Shown one piece after another: positions 45,529 to 55,006 of a stretch of 64,000 bases of DNA. Below the pieces are notes generated by a model, which worked only from the letters and a program-made list of their open reading frames with translations, had not been told where the DNA came from and ran no database searches. The position numbers and the translations under genes are program-made. The stretch comes from Lampropedia cohaerens (GTDB lineage: Bacteria; Pseudomonadota; Gammaproteobacteria; Burkholderiales; Burkholderiaceae_C): positions 181,967-245,966 of the forward strand of contig NZ_LBNQ01000033.1 of assembly GCF_001005215.1 (NCBI RefSeq). Reading direction: 5' to 3'. Position 1 is the first letter of the stretch. Each line of letters starts with the position of its first letter.

Positions 45529-45880
45529 CCGCCAGTTATCACCGCTTCATCGCGGGATGGTGCGCGTTGCAGCTAGTCGGAGGTGGCGGATTGCAACCTT
45601 CCGGTCACGTGCGTTCAATGCACCCGAGTGCCTTCAATGGGCGTGTGGAGTATTGCAGTCTGCCTGCGGCAGACTGCAAAAAGTCGTGTTCGATGTAACC
45701 TTGCGAGCTGCAGTGATCACCTACACGTACGGTATGACGTAACCGGGTTCTTATTGCTGCGGCAGAAGCGCAAGCCAAGCGCTCGGGGTGTTTGCGCCAA
45801 ACGCCTGCACCAGGAAACTTTGCGCCGCCTGCGCGGCACGCTCCTGTAATGGCGGCCCCCAAGAGCCAGCCAACAGATCG
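45529..45880. other. 352-bp gene-free region between nitroreductase and helicase genes
   Basis: Lies between two convergent genes. It holds a near-perfect 12-bp hairpin at 45653-45679 (TTGCAGTCTGCC paired with GGCAGACTGCAA, loop TGC) without a T-run on either side. A short frame on the minus strand (45751-45881) encodes no recognisable sequence. Nothing else is seen. Confidence 0.55.
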
Positions 45881-47653
45881 TCAATTCCAGTGCTGCGGTT
45901 TCGCCGTGGTGCGGCGAGCGCCAGCGCTGCTGCTGCGGCGCGGTGCTTCGTCTCGACCACCGCTGCGACGTGGCGCGCCTGCGCCGTTGCCGTCACGATA
46001 GGGGCGATCATCACGCCCTCCACGCGAGTTGGCCGACTGGTTCCAGTCGCCAGCAGGGCGGCGTGATGGCGCTACGCCTGTGGTCTGTGCATCGCGGGGG
46101 CCACGGTAATCACCGCGGGCACCGCGTTCTGGGCCACTAGAAGCGGTACGCGATGGTCCAGGATGGCGCGGCGCGCCATCGTTGCTGTAACGGCTGCGTC
46201 CCGGGCCGCCATTGCGGTTGCCAGAGGGCCGGCCGCCTGGTGCCGAGCGCCAGGGCGTAAAGCGCTGGCGCGGTTCCAGGCCGGGCAGCGTGGCCACTTC
46301 AAAGGGCTGATTGGTGAACTGTTCGATATCGTGGATGCGGCGGCGATCACGGAACTCAGCAAAGCTGATTGCCAGGCCATTGCGACCTGCGCGACCGGTA
46401 CGGCCAATGCGGTGGGTGTAGTCCTCCGACTTCATGGGCAGGCCGTAGTTGAACACGTGGGTGATCGTCGGCACATCGATGCCGCGCGCCGCCACGTCCG
46501 TGGCTACCAGAACCTGCACACGTCCGGCACGCAGCGCTGCCAGGCGCCGGTTGCGCAGTCCCTGATTGAGCGCCCCGTGCAGGGCGACTGCGTCAAAACC
46601 TTCCTGTTGCAGATCCTGTGCAAGCGAATCGCACTCGATCTGTGTGCTGGCAAAGACAATGGCCTGGTCAATGGACGGGTCACGCAGCCAGGTATCAAGC
46701 AGCTCGCGCTTATGCTTGGGGTCATCGGCCCAGAACAGTTTCTGCGTGATGTTGGCGTGGCGCTGCTGCGCGCTGGCGACCTCGATACGCTGCGCGTGCT
46801 TGCCCCCGTCGTGCATGATGCGCATGCCCAGCTGCTGGATGCGGGGCGCAAACGTGGCGCTGAACATCATCGTGTGCTGGCGCTGCTGCGTCATCTGATG
46901 GATGGCTTCCAGATCCTCGCTGAAGCCCAGGTCGAGCATGCGATCGGCTTCGTCGACGACCAGAAACTGCACCTTGTCCAGAATGATCTGACCGCTGCGC
47001 TGCAGATCCAGCAGACGGCCGGGCGTGGCCACGACCAGTGCAGCATTTTGCAGCTGCGCAATCTGTTTCGGGTAAGGCAAGCCGCCAATGACCGTGCCGA
47101 TGCGCACGCCGCGGCAGTGCCGCATCAGATCGATGGCATCGCGCGAGACCTGCAGGGCCAGCTCGCGCGTGGGACACAGGATCAGGGCGCCAGGCGCGGC
47201 AGCCTCGAAACGGCGATTGAGGGGATTCTTGCGCTTGGGCTTTTTCGGCGCGGGCAGGCCCTGTTCGGCGGCCTGGGCGGCTTCCTGCTCGAACGCAGCG
47301 CGCGCGGCGGCCTTGTCTGCCTCATGGGCTGCAATCAGGGTGTGCAGCACAGGCAGTAGAAATGCCGCTGTCTTGCCGCTGCCGGTCTGGCTGGAGACCA
47401 TCAGGTCGCAAAAGGCCTGCGAAGCGGCCGCACCCTGGTCCTGTGGACCGGCGGCGTGCAGTGTCAACGGAATGGCGCGACTCTGAACTTCGGTGGGCGT
47501 GGTGTAGCCAAGGTCCAGCACCGCCTGCACCAGCGAGGGTGCTAGGCCCATCTGCGCAAAGGGGTTGGAGGCAATAGCCGTCGCCGTGATGGCTTCAGCC
47601 TGCATGGCGTCCTCAGCCAGAAGGGTGGACGCAGAAGAGTTTTGATCAGTCAT
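45881..47653 (-). CDS. DEAD-box RNA helicase with RG-rich tail, RhlE type
   Basis: A 590-residue ATP-dependent RNA helicase. The core has the Q motif (FAQMGLAPSLVQAVLDLGYTTPTEVQ), motif I SSQTGSGKT, motif II VVDEADRMLDLGF, motif III SAT, and HRIGRTGRAG as motif VI. An insert of about 45 basic residues (AFEQEAAQAAEQGLPAPKKPKRK) separates motifs I and Ia. The last 130 residues are rich in Arg, Gly and Ser and probably bind RNA. Start at 47653 (MTDQNSS) begins the natural N terminus. A 350-base leader precedes it, which is long for this genome. Confidence 0.92.
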   Translation of the reverse strand: MTDQNSSASTLLAEDAMQAEAITATAIASNPFAQMGLAPSLVQAVLDLGYTTPTEVQSRAIPLTLHAAGPQDQGAAASQAFCDLMVSSQTGSGKTAAFLLPVLHTLIAAHEADKAAARAAFEQEAAQAAEQGLPAPKKPKRKNPLNRRFEAAAPGALILCPTRELALQVSRDAIDLMRHCRGVRIGTVIGGLPYPKQIAQLQNAALVVATPGRLLDLQRSGQIILDKVQFLVVDEADRMLDLGFSEDLEAIHQMTQQRQHTMMFSATFAPRIQQLGMRIMHDGGKHAQRIEVASAQQRHANITQKLFWADDPKHKRELLDTWLRDPSIDQAIVFASTQIECDSLAQDLQQEGFDAVALHGALNQGLRNRRLAALRAGRVQVLVATDVAARGIDVPTITHVFNYGLPMKSEDYTHRIGRTGRAGRNGLAISFAEFRDRRRIHDIEQFTNQPFEVATLPGLEPRQRFTPWRSAPGGRPSGNRNGGPGRSRYSNDGAPRHPGPSRTASSGPERGARGDYRGPRDAQTTGVAPSRRPAGDWNQSANSRGGRDDRPYRDGNGAGAPRRSGGRDEAPRRSSSAGARRTTAKPQHWN

Positions 47654-48005
47654 GGTTTGAAAACAACGAGAAACCGCACGCAAGGGCGATGAAAATCCTG
47701 CGTTATGCGGTTGGATGGAAAACCACACCGTCCATCCAACCAGCTGGCTGCTTGCCAACCGAATGCGGCTGGCCTTGCCCGGGGCGTTTCTCATCCAGTG
47801 GCACAAAGTGCGACTTGCGTCGCCTTGCTGCCATGGCTTCAAACCCAAGTGAGATAGATAGATGCTCGAATTGCCAGCAAGCAGCCACTGCCGTTGATCG
47901 GAAATGACAAAGCGCAACTTATGCGAAAGTAGCTGGCAACCGTCTATTATGCCGCTTTCGCGCACTTTCTGCAATCATGTCGGCTGCAGCGGGGATGAGA
48001 CGGCG
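47654..48005. other. 352-bp region upstream of the helicase gene
   Basis: No conserved gene. It would form the promoter and leader of the helicase gene on the minus strand and the tail of kdsB. Several GC-rich short inverted repeats are present (for example around GGTTGGATGG/CCATCCAACC at 47709-47742), which may fold in the leader RNA. No regulatory motif could be assigned. Confidence 0.45.
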
Positions 48006-48818
48006 TCACGCGTGGTCATGTACCCAGGCGCGGGCCCTGGCGAGGTCGTCGGGCGTATCCACGCCGGGAGGCGGCGCCTGCTCGGTGACATGCACGGCAA
48101 TCTGGTGACCGTGCCAGAGCACGCGCAGTTGTTCCAGCGATTCCATCTGTTCGGTCGGCGCGGCCTGCAGCGCGGGGAAGGTGCGCAAAAAACGCGCACG
48201 GTAGCTGTAGATGCCGATGTGCCGCAACGGCGTGGCACCGGCGCACGCCTGAGGCGGCGGCCAGCCGGAGTCGGGTGCGGCATCGCGGGGAAACGGAATG
48301 GGCGCACGGCTGAAATACTGCGCCAATGCACCGGCGCGCAGCACAACCTTGACCACGTTGGGATTGTGAAAGTCTTCCGGCGAGGCGATGGGGTGGGCGG
48401 CGGTGCCCATCACCGCTTCGGGATGTGCGGCCAGCACGTCGGCCACGGCATCGATCAGGGCCGGCGGAATCCACGGCTCGTCACCCTGCACATTCACGAC
48501 GAGGTGATCATCATCCAGTGCCACTGCGGCGGCTGCTTCGGCAAGCCTGTCGCTGCCGCTGCGATGGCCGCTAGCGGTCATGATGCAGGCTACGCCGTGC
48601 TGATCACAGACTTGTGCAATACGTGCGTCGTCCGTGGCGACAATTACCTGCTGTGCCCGGCTGGCGCTTGCCTGGCGCGCCACCCGTACCACCATGGGCA
48701 ACCCGCCGATGTTAGCCAGAGGTTTGTCGGGCAGGCGCGTGGATGCCATGCGCGCGGGAATCAGCACCGTAAAGGCGGTCTGCGCTTGGGAGGCAGGCGC
48801 TGTCGTGCATGCACTCAT
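48006..48818 (-). CDS. kdsB: 3-deoxy-manno-octulosonate cytidylyltransferase
   Basis: A 270-residue enzyme that activates Kdo with CTP for lipopolysaccharide synthesis. [62 protein letters not shown] and [12 protein letters not shown] are family motifs. It follows the small Trm112-like gene by 5 bases, the usual order of this pair in proteobacteria. Confidence 0.96.
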   Translation of the reverse strand: MSACTTAPASQAQTAFTVLIPARMASTRLPDKPLANIGGLPMVVRVARQASASRAQQVIVATDDARIAQVCDQHGVACIMTASGHRSGSDRLAEAAAAVALDDDHLVVNVQGDEPWIPPALIDAVADVLAAHPEAVMGTAAHPIASPEDFHNPNVVKVVLRAGALAQYFSRAPIPFPRDAAPDSGWPPPQACAGATPLRHIGIYSYRARFLRTFPALQAAPTEQMESLEQLRVLWHGHQIAVHVTEQAPPPGVDTPDDLARARAWVHDHA

Positions 48819-48823
48819 GGTGC

Positions 48824-49009
48824 TCAGTTCCCTTGCAGTTCTTCGTCGGTCAATGGCCGAGCCTCGTTCTCAAGAAGAATCGGAATGCCATCGCGCACCG
48901 GATAGGCAAGCCGTGCCGAACGGGAGATGAGCTCGGAGGTTTCCCGCCGATAGACCAGCGGACCTTTGGTGACGGGGCAGACGAGCAGTTCAAGAATTTT
49001 GGGATCCAT
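48824..49009 (-). CDS. Trm112/YcaR-family small protein
   Basis: A 61-residue protein ([40 protein letters not shown]). The family is a compact zinc-ribbon-like fold; eukaryotic Trm112 activates methyltransferases, while the bacterial role beside kdsB is not settled. Only one Cys of the zinc set remains here (VCPVTKG), as in many proteobacterial copies. It heads a two-gene unit with kdsB. Confidence 0.9.
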   Translation of the reverse strand: MDPKILELLVCPVTKGPLVYRRETSELISRSARLAYPVRDGIPILLENEARPLTDEELQGN

Positions 49010-49148
49010 GGCAATCAGAAGAAGTGGACGTGAACATCGTCCACATTATCAGCCTGCTGCGACCAACCTGGCGTCAATCGAGCGCGCCGGTCTGCGCGCG
49101 TCGTACGTAACCTTCGCGCCCGCAGCCGTGTAGACGCAGGCAACGAAA

Positions 49149-49168
49149 AGCCCCTTGGAAAAGGGGCT
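49149..49168 (-). terminator. terminator after the small secreted-protein gene
   Basis: Perfect 8-bp stem AGCCCCTT/AAGGGGCT with loop GGAA; on the minus strand it is followed by TTTTC. It is 23 bases after the stop of the gene at 49192-49560. Confidence 0.75.
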
Positions 49169-49191
49169 GACAAGACGGTGGCAACAAATAC

Positions 49192-49560
49192 TCACTCAGC
49201 CGGCGGGCCGACGCGATGGACACGGTGTTCTCGCAACATGCCGCCTGCGAAGATGGCTCCTTCCGTTTGCGTATTGATACCGCGCACGCGCTCCTCACAG
49301 GCTTGCCGTGAAGCCGCATCCTTGTGGTAGCTGCAGCGGCGCAAAGCGTTTTCCGTGAAGTTGGTGGAAGGATCCTGCGGCGGGGCCATGCGGACGGTTG
49401 CCATTTCGCGCCGGCAGGCAACCCGGTCCTGCAGACCGTCATCGCAAACAGAGAGACTGTTGCCTGCTGTGGATGCTGTCTGGGCGACCGTAGGCGCTGC
49501 CATCAACAGCATGCAGGCAGCAAGCGGTAACGCAGATGCGATAGTGCGGATGGTGGGCAT
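49192..49560 (-). CDS. small secreted protein with four cysteines, unknown function
   Basis: 122 residues. AAAGGAG stands before the ATG at 49560. A signal peptide (MPTIRTIASALPLAACMLLMAAPTVAQ) is followed by a mature part of about 95 residues with cysteines in SVCDDG, VACRRE, RRCSYH and QACEER, which could form two disulfides. No family is recognised. It has its own terminator and appears monocistronic. A periplasmic location is inferred from the signal peptide. Confidence 0.7.
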   Translation of the reverse strand: MPTIRTIASALPLAACMLLMAAPTVAQTASTAGNSLSVCDDGLQDRVACRREMATVRMAPPQDPSTNFTENALRRCSYHKDAASRQACEERVRGINTQTEGAIFAGGMLREHRVHRVGPPAE

Positions 49561-49622
49561 GCAGACTCCTTTCGACACGGTTGAATGATTCAACAGAGTG
49601 TTAACACATTGCCTAGGGCTTC

Positions 49623-49647
49623 TCAGCCTGTTTGCACACTTTTCAAG
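49623..49647 (+). repeat. possible degenerate half-copy of the repeat family
   Basis: TCAGCCTGTTTGCACACTTT followed by TCAAG matches the half-copy at 20471-20496 in about 20 of 25 bases. It is in a 293-base gene-free gap that otherwise shows nothing recognisable. Weak on its own. Confidence 0.35.
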
Positions 49648-49853
49648 TGCTGCGCCATCGGCCAAAACACCAACGGTACGAGAGCGCATCTTCCTGCCAG
49701 GTACGCTGTAGCCAGTTGGCAGGCGGCGTGCGATCCCTCGTCATGATGGCGGCGATGGGCGGGTGAAAAGGCCATGAGAGGCATTCATTGCCAATATGGG
49801 GCTGTTGCAGGCTCTTTGCAAGAGCAGAAGAGTCCGGGGGCGTGGCGCGCAGA

Positions 49854-50363
49854 CTATTGTGGTGAATGCCCTGCATGCTGGTAGGAGAAATCCTGCACGC
49901 GACGCTTGACATCCATACGCACCGTCACCGTGACGGGGCGGCTTGCGGGATGCGACGCGGAGGCAGCCTGACGGGTGGATGACGCAGAGACCGGCGGGAC
50001 CAGCACCAGTTCATCGTCCTGCCCTGGCGAAGGTTGAACCGCCCCCGATTGGGGCCCCTGCATCCAGATGTGTGTGTGGCCGTTGCGCTGCACAGTGATG
50101 GCCACCGCCTCCACATTGACGTATACCCACGCCCGACCACCGCCTGTTGCCTCGGCGACGACATCGGGTGTGCCCCAAATCGCCTGGACTTGCGCAGCCG
50201 ACATGCCGGTGCGCAGCAGTTTCGAGATGGGCTGACTGGCCTGCTGCGCAGCTGAGGAGGTCGCGATGCGTTGGCTGTTCTCAATCCCTCGGGCACCCTG
50301 GCAGCCAGCAATACCGGCGGCCAGCATGCCCAACAGGTATCCGAGCTTCGTGCGAGAACACAT
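49854..50363 (-). CDS. lipoprotein with a BamE/SmpA-like domain
   Basis: A 169-residue predicted lipoprotein. The signal sequence ends in a lipobox (LAAGIAGC). ISKLLRTGMSAAQVQAIWGTPDVVAEATGGGRAWVYVN is the two-helix/beta-hairpin core of the BamE-like fold. The C-terminal third is Ser/Pro/Val-rich and ends MDVKRRVQDFSYQHAG. AGGA precedes the ATG at 50363. It is not next to fur or other BAM genes, so a role in outer-membrane assembly is only a family-based guess. It is divergent from the XRE-type gene. Confidence 0.72.
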   Translation of the reverse strand: MCSRTKLGYLLGMLAAGIAGCQGARGIENSQRIATSSAAQQASQPISKLLRTGMSAAQVQAIWGTPDVVAEATGGGRAWVYVNVEAVAITVQRNGHTHIWMQGPQSGAVQPSPGQDDELVLVPPVSASSTRQAASASHPASRPVTVTVRMDVKRRVQDFSYQHAGHSPQ

Positions 50364-50443
50364 CTTTTCTGTCCTTTTGACGGTGCTATCTGACAGCCTC
50401 ACGCGGTCAATTAAACAAACTATTCAGTCAAATATACAACAGA

Positions 50444-50476
50444 AAATTAAATTATTATTACACTGGAATTTAATTT
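50444..50476. promoter_or_regulatory. inverted repeat, likely operator of the XRE-type gene
   Basis: AAATTAAATT (50444-50453) and AATTTAATTT (50467-50476) are perfect 10-bp inverted arms separated by 13 bases, ending 6 bases before the start codon of the regulator. The region is AT-rich in an otherwise GC-rich genome. Position and symmetry suggest an operator used for autoregulation. Confidence 0.55.
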
Positions 50477-50482
50477 CCGGGC

Positions 50483-50932
50483 ATGGACAACAAGCTCGAA
50501 TTCGCGCAGCGGCTGCGTGAGGCCATGATTGCCGCCGGCCTGGAACCACGCCCCAGCGTGCTGTTGAATTTGTTCAACACGCACTACTGGGGGCGCTCAG
50601 TCACGTTCCAGGCCGTCACGCGCTGGTTGCGCGGTGAAGCCATCCCGGCGCAGGACAAGCTGGTGGTGCTTGCGCAGATCCTGAACATCGAGCCTGAAGT
50701 GCTGCGCTATGGCACGGCGATTCGTGATTCAGTGCAGAGAAGTCGGATGCGCTGGACCGAGGGCGTTGGCTATCTGGAGCGCGAGGCTTTTGACGCGTTC
50801 TTGCAGCTGCCACCACCGCAGCGCAAGGTGGCCAGGGAGGTCATCCTCGCGCTGGCCAAAGCGCATCAGCTGGACCAGCAGGCGGCCCAGGGCGACAGCG
50901 CGGTGGCGCGTGCCGAACGTCAGCCGCAGTAG
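50483..50932 (+). CDS. XRE-type helix-turn-helix regulator
   Basis: A 149-residue protein. Residues about 5-70 resemble a Cro/C1 HTH domain (EFAQRLREAMIAAGLEPRPSVLLNLFN, then SVTFQAVTRWLRGEAIPAQDKLVVLAQILNIEPEVLRYG), in the form seen in small beta-proteobacterial regulators. The C-terminal part (REAFDAFLQLPPPQRKVAREVILALAKAHQ) is helical. A perfect inverted repeat sits just before the start. Targets are unknown; the divergent lipoprotein gene is the obvious candidate besides itself. Confidence 0.75.
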   Translation: MDNKLEFAQRLREAMIAAGLEPRPSVLLNLFNTHYWGRSVTFQAVTRWLRGEAIPAQDKLVVLAQILNIEPEVLRYGTAIRDSVQRSRMRWTEGVGYLEREAFDAFLQLPPPQRKVAREVILALAKAHQLDQQAAQGDSAVARAERQPQ

Positions 50933-51022
50933 GGCCGAGGCCGCGGCACGGCGCAGCCAGCTTCGTGGCAGGTCTGCTGCGCCGGTGGGAAAGGGGGCAC
51001 ATGCGATGCCCGTGGTTGGGGG

Positions 51023-54000
51023 TTACCGGCGCAGTTGTCGAACGATGGCCTCGGTAGCCGCCGGGCCGGTCAGTTCGGCGTGCAGGAATGGCACTTCAAT
51101 GCTGACCAGTTCATCGGCATAAGGGCGCCACAGGCTGGCTTGAAGATGGGGCTTGTCCGCGTGGTCGGCGCTCGCACGCACGTGGATCAGCCGGCCGGCG
51201 TAGCGACGGTGATGGTGCTGGCGGATGAGGCGGTTGGTGTCCGTGACCACGCGCACAACGCCTTCCAGGGCATCGTCAGGCAGGTGGCCCAGTGCCGTGT
51301 CGCTGCTGCGCAGAAAGGCGATGACCTTTTCCCGCGTGTCCAGCTCCGAGTGGCCCTCCGGGTCATGCCCGGCAATCGCTAGCAGTGCGCGCAGCGCCTG
51401 GATCGGCGTGGGTTCCGGCTCGGCGCGCCAGACCTCTGCAGGGTAGGCATCCAGCAGGGCCACCAGCCCCGTGGCGATGCCACGCTGCTGCAGTTCCACC
51501 GCCATGGCCTGTGCGATGATGCCGCCAACCGACCAGCCCAGCAGATGGATCGGCCCCTGCGGCTGAATTTCCAGCACGCGCTGTACATATTGCGCTGCGA
51601 GCGCGTCGATGCTGTCCGGCAGCGGCTGGTGGGGATCAAGCGCCGGCGACTGCAGCCCGTAAACCGCACAAGGGGCCATGTCGGCGCCACCATCCGGCCG
51701 TGACAGTGCACGTGCCAGATGACGGTAGCCCCAGCAAATGCCACCGGCGGGGTGAATGACGAACAGTGGTCCATCAATTTCGCGCTGCGTAGCGGCCGCT
51801 GTGTGGGCCAGCTGGATGACGGGGGCCAAGCCGCTGTCAAAGCGGACTTGTGCATCATCAATCAATGCGGCGAAGTCGGCCAGCACAGGTTTCCCGAACA
51901 GGGCGCCCAGTCCGGGATTGCGCTGCCACCGCTGCTGAACTTCCAGCAGCAGCTGCACGGCCAGCAGAGAGTCGCCGCCGAGTTGGAAGAAGTCGCTGTC
52001 GGCATGGATCTTCTCCCGCGGCAGCTGCAGCAGTTCGGCCCAGATTTCGCCCAGCTGCTGTTCGGTAGGGGTGGAAAGTGGCTGACCCGCATCGCTGCCG
52101 AAATCCGGTGCGGGCAGCGCCTTGCGGTCGAGCTTGCCGTTGGCGGTGACGGGCCAGTGCGCGAGTGCAACGATGGCAGCCGGCACCATATAGTCCGGCA
52201 CCAGGCTGGCAATGTGGCGCCGCAGCGCCGTGGCGTCATAGCCGGGGCCGGGCTGCACGTACGCCACCAGTTTCCTGTCGCCAGGACGGTCCTCGCGCAC
52301 GATGACGCTGCCGCGCTGGATCAGGCCACTGTCATGCATGGCAGCCTCGATCTCACCCAGTTCGACGCGCAGGCCGCGCAGTTTGACTTGATGATCGCTG
52401 CGGCCAATGTATTCCAGCGCGCCGTCACGACGCCAGCGCGCCAGGTCACCGCTTTTGTAGATGCGCTCGCCAGGGCGGTGCGGGTCGGACAGAAAGCTCG
52501 CGGCCGTCAGATCCTCGCGGCCCAGATAGCCCCGCGCCAGTTGGATGCCACCGAGATACAGATCGCCGGCCACGCCGGGCGGCAGCGGCCGCATCCGCGC
52601 GTCCAGCACGTACAGTCGCGTATTCCACACCGGGTAGCCAATGGGCACGGGCCGCGAGTGGTCGTCGGCGCCGGCGGGCCAGAAGCTCACGTCCACGGCG
52701 GCTTCGGTCGGGCCGTAGAGGTTGTGCAATTCCGTTTTCAATGTGGCGTGCAACTGGTCACGCAGCTGCGCCGGCAGTTCCTCTCCACTGGTGAAGATGC
52801 GCCGCATCTGCAAGCCGCGGGCATTGGATTCAGCGAGAAATGCCGCCAGCATGGAAGGCACGAAATGGCACGTGCCGATGCGCTGCGCACGGATGATGCG
52901 TGCCAGCCAGGCCGGGTCACGGTGTGCCTCGGGTGGCGCCACCACTAGCGTGCCGCCGCACAGCAAGGGCAGGAAGAACTCCCACACCGAGACATCGAAT
53001 GTCGCGGGCGTCTTTTGCAGGATGCGGTCACTGGCATCGAAGCCGTAGTGCTGGCGCATCCATTCCAGCCGGTTGACGATGGCCTGATGCTCGATCATCA
53101 CGCCCTTGGGCTCACCGGTCGAGCCGGAGGTGTAGATCACGTAGGCGAGATCGTGCGGCGCTGGCGCAGCAGGGGGCAGGGTGTGCTCAGAAGGTGCCTG
53201 AGGCCAGTGAGGCGGTGCCAGCTTGGGCAGCGCGTGCGGTAGCAGGTGGGCATCGGCATCATGGACCAATGCGCACAAGGGCTGTGCCAGTTGCACCACG
53301 CGGGCCAGGCGCCCGGGCGGATTGTGCAAGTCCAGTGGCAGGTAGGCACCGCCTGCGCGCTGCACCGCCAACAGTGCAATCACCAGTTCCAGTGAGCGGG
53401 GCAGCGCCACGGCCACCAGCCTGTCCTTGCCAACGCCGCGTCCCGCCAGCAACTGAGCCAGGGCGAGGCTGCGCCGGTCCAGTTCTGCATAGCTCAGGCG
53501 CTGGCCTTCGAACTCCAGTGCGCAGGCATCGGGCGTGCGACGCATCTGCGCCTCAATCAACGCGACCAGCGTTGTCTGGGGCACGGCGTGATCGGTCGCA
53601 TTGACATCAAAAAGATAACGCTGCGCCTCGGCCTGGCTGGCCAGCGCAATGTCGGCCACAGTCTGCGCCGCAAGGGCGCGTTCGATGAAGCCGGGCAGGC
53701 GTTGCAGGTGCGCCTGCACGTCCTCCACGTCGTAAAGCGCCGGGTTGGCCTCGATCTCCAGCTGCAGCATGTGCGTGGTATCACCGCGAAAGCCGATGGT
53801 GATGTCGTCGATCGGCCCGGTGCCCAGGATTTCCAGCCTGGTCTGGACGCCGTGCAGTCGAATGGGCTGGTAGAACGGCTGCACATTGACCAGTGGCCCG
53901 TACAGCCGTCGGTTGCCGCCCAGCAGGCCGAGGTCGCGGCGCAGCTGTTCACTGCGATAGCGGCCGTGGCGACGCGCGCGGGTTTGCGCGCGTGCCATCT

Positions 54001-54988
54001 CCTGCAGCCAGTCGGCCAGCGGCTGCTGGGCCTGTGCGGCCACGCGCAGCGGCAGCACGTTCATCACCATGGCTGGCACCCGGGCGCTGGCGCTGCCAAG
54101 GCGCCCCATGAAGGGAATGCCGACGACGGTCTCCTCGGCCCCCGCCATCTGCTGGCAATACAGCGCGGTCAGGGCCGTCAGCACGTCAGGCCAGGCAATG
54201 TCGATGCGGGCAGCATAGTCCAGCAACTGCTCGCGCCACTGCTGTGCCAGTGGCTGGTGCAGATGATGACAGCTACGCGATGCAATCGCCCTGGCGCCGG
54301 GGCGGGTGGCCATGCTGCCAACTTCCGCGGGCGTCTGGAACAGCGTTTTCCAATAGGCTGCATCCTGGGCGCGCCGGTCGCTTTGCAGGTAGTCGGCTGC
54401 TTCCCGCATCACGGCATCCAACGGGCCTAACGGGTGCGCTGCGGTCTGCAGGTCGCCGGCTTTCTGCGCGTTGTAGCAGGCAACCACGCGCTCTTCCCAC
54501 AAGGCCATGCCATAGCCGTCGTTGAGCAGGTGGTGGGCACGCTGATACCACACGTAACTGTCGCCACCAAGGATGTACAGGCGCTGCAGCGCCAGCACGT
54601 CGCGCGCAGGGTCGCGTGGCGTGACCATATCCGCGCGCATTGCCTGGCGCGCTGCGTCCTCGGCCTGAGGATGACCCGACAGGTCGATCACTTCCAACCA
54701 CGGGGTGCGTGCGGGAGCTAGCCATTGTTCGACGCCCTGCGCCGTCTCGCGCATGCGAAGCTGCAGTGCCTGCGCCTCCTGCGTGGCCTGGTTGACCGCG
54801 CGCGTGAAGGCTGGCACGTCGAGCGGGCCGCGCAGCCACAGCGCATGACCGGTATTGAAGGCGGGGTTGTCCGGCGCCAGCTGCTGGGCGTACCACAGGC
54901 CCGCCTGGGCCTCGGTCAGTGGCCAGGGACCGGTGGGTGACGCGACGGAGCCAGTGGTCAACAAATGCGCGCGGTCAGGAGCGTTCAT
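51023..54988 (-). CDS. entF: siderophore NRPS, EntF type (C-A-T-TE), serine-specific
   Basis: A 1321-residue one-module synthetase. Condensation domain (about 20-440) has HHLLNDG at 152-158. Adenylation domain (about 465-960) has YTSGSTGEPKG. The residues lining the pocket read D, V, W (FDVSVWEFF), H (CHFVPS), F and S (IFTSGE), L, V, D (NLYGPTEAAVD) plus the invariant K, which is the EntF serine code. Carrier domain Ser1007 is in LGGDSL. Thioesterase Ser1153 is in GWSVGG. It should condense DHB with serine and oligomerise or release it. ATG at 54988 is preferred to a TTG 18 bases earlier. Last gene of the operon. Confidence 0.93.
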   Translation of the reverse strand: MNAPDRAHLLTTGSVASPTGPWPLTEAQAGLWYAQQLAPDNPAFNTGHALWLRGPLDVPAFTRAVNQATQEAQALQLRMRETAQGVEQWLAPARTPWLEVIDLSGHPQAEDAARQAMRADMVTPRDPARDVLALQRLYILGGDSYVWYQRAHHLLNDGYGMALWEERVVACYNAQKAGDLQTAAHPLGPLDAVMREAADYLQSDRRAQDAAYWKTLFQTPAEVGSMATRPGARAIASRSCHHLHQPLAQQWREQLLDYAARIDIAWPDVLTALTALYCQQMAGAEETVVGIPFMGRLGSASARVPAMVMNVLPLRVAAQAQQPLADWLQEMARAQTRARRHGRYRSEQLRRDLGLLGGNRRLYGPLVNVQPFYQPIRLHGVQTRLEILGTGPIDDITIGFRGDTTHMLQLEIEANPALYDVEDVQAHLQRLPGFIERALAAQTVADIALASQAEAQRYLFDVNATDHAVPQTTLVALIEAQMRRTPDACALEFEGQRLSYAELDRRSLALAQLLAGRGVGKDRLVAVALPRSLELVIALLAVQRAGGAYLPLDLHNPPGRLARVVQLAQPLCALVHDADAHLLPHALPKLAPPHWPQAPSEHTLPPAAPAPHDLAYVIYTSGSTGEPKGVMIEHQAIVNRLEWMRQHYGFDASDRILQKTPATFDVSVWEFFLPLLCGGTLVVAPPEAHRDPAWLARIIRAQRIGTCHFVPSMLAAFLAESNARGLQMRRIFTSGEELPAQLRDQLHATLKTELHNLYGPTEAAVDVSFWPAGADDHSRPVPIGYPVWNTRLYVLDARMRPLPPGVAGDLYLGGIQLARGYLGREDLTAASFLSDPHRPGERIYKSGDLARWRRDGALEYIGRSDHQVKLRGLRVELGEIEAAMHDSGLIQRGSVIVREDRPGDRKLVAYVQPGPGYDATALRRHIASLVPDYMVPAAIVALAHWPVTANGKLDRKALPAPDFGSDAGQPLSTPTEQQLGEIWAELLQLPREKIHADSDFFQLGGDSLLAVQLLLEVQQRWQRNPGLGALFGKPVLADFAALIDDAQVRFDSGLAPVIQLAHTAAATQREIDGPLFVIHPAGGICWGYRHLARALSRPDGGADMAPCAVYGLQSPALDPHQPLPDSIDALAAQYVQRVLEIQPQGPIHLLGWSVGGIIAQAMAVELQQRGIATGLVALLDAYPAEVWRAEPEPTPIQALRALLAIAGHDPEGHSELDTREKVIAFLRSSDTALGHLPDDALEGVVRVVTDTNRLIRQHHHRRYAGRLIHVRASADHADKPHLQASLWRPYADELVSIEVPFLHAELTGPAATEAIVRQLRR

Positions 54989-55006
54989 GGTCTGCGTGGA
55001 GTGCAA

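Noticed and set aside
45653..45679. Strong hairpin as a terminator of the nitroreductase gene
   Set aside because: Neither strand has a T-run after the stem; kept only as a hairpin in the region description.
45735..45755. GTAACCGGGTTCTTATT as a repeat half-copy
   Set aside because: Read in reverse it gives AGAACCCGGTTACG, with mismatches in the diagnostic CCTGTT part.
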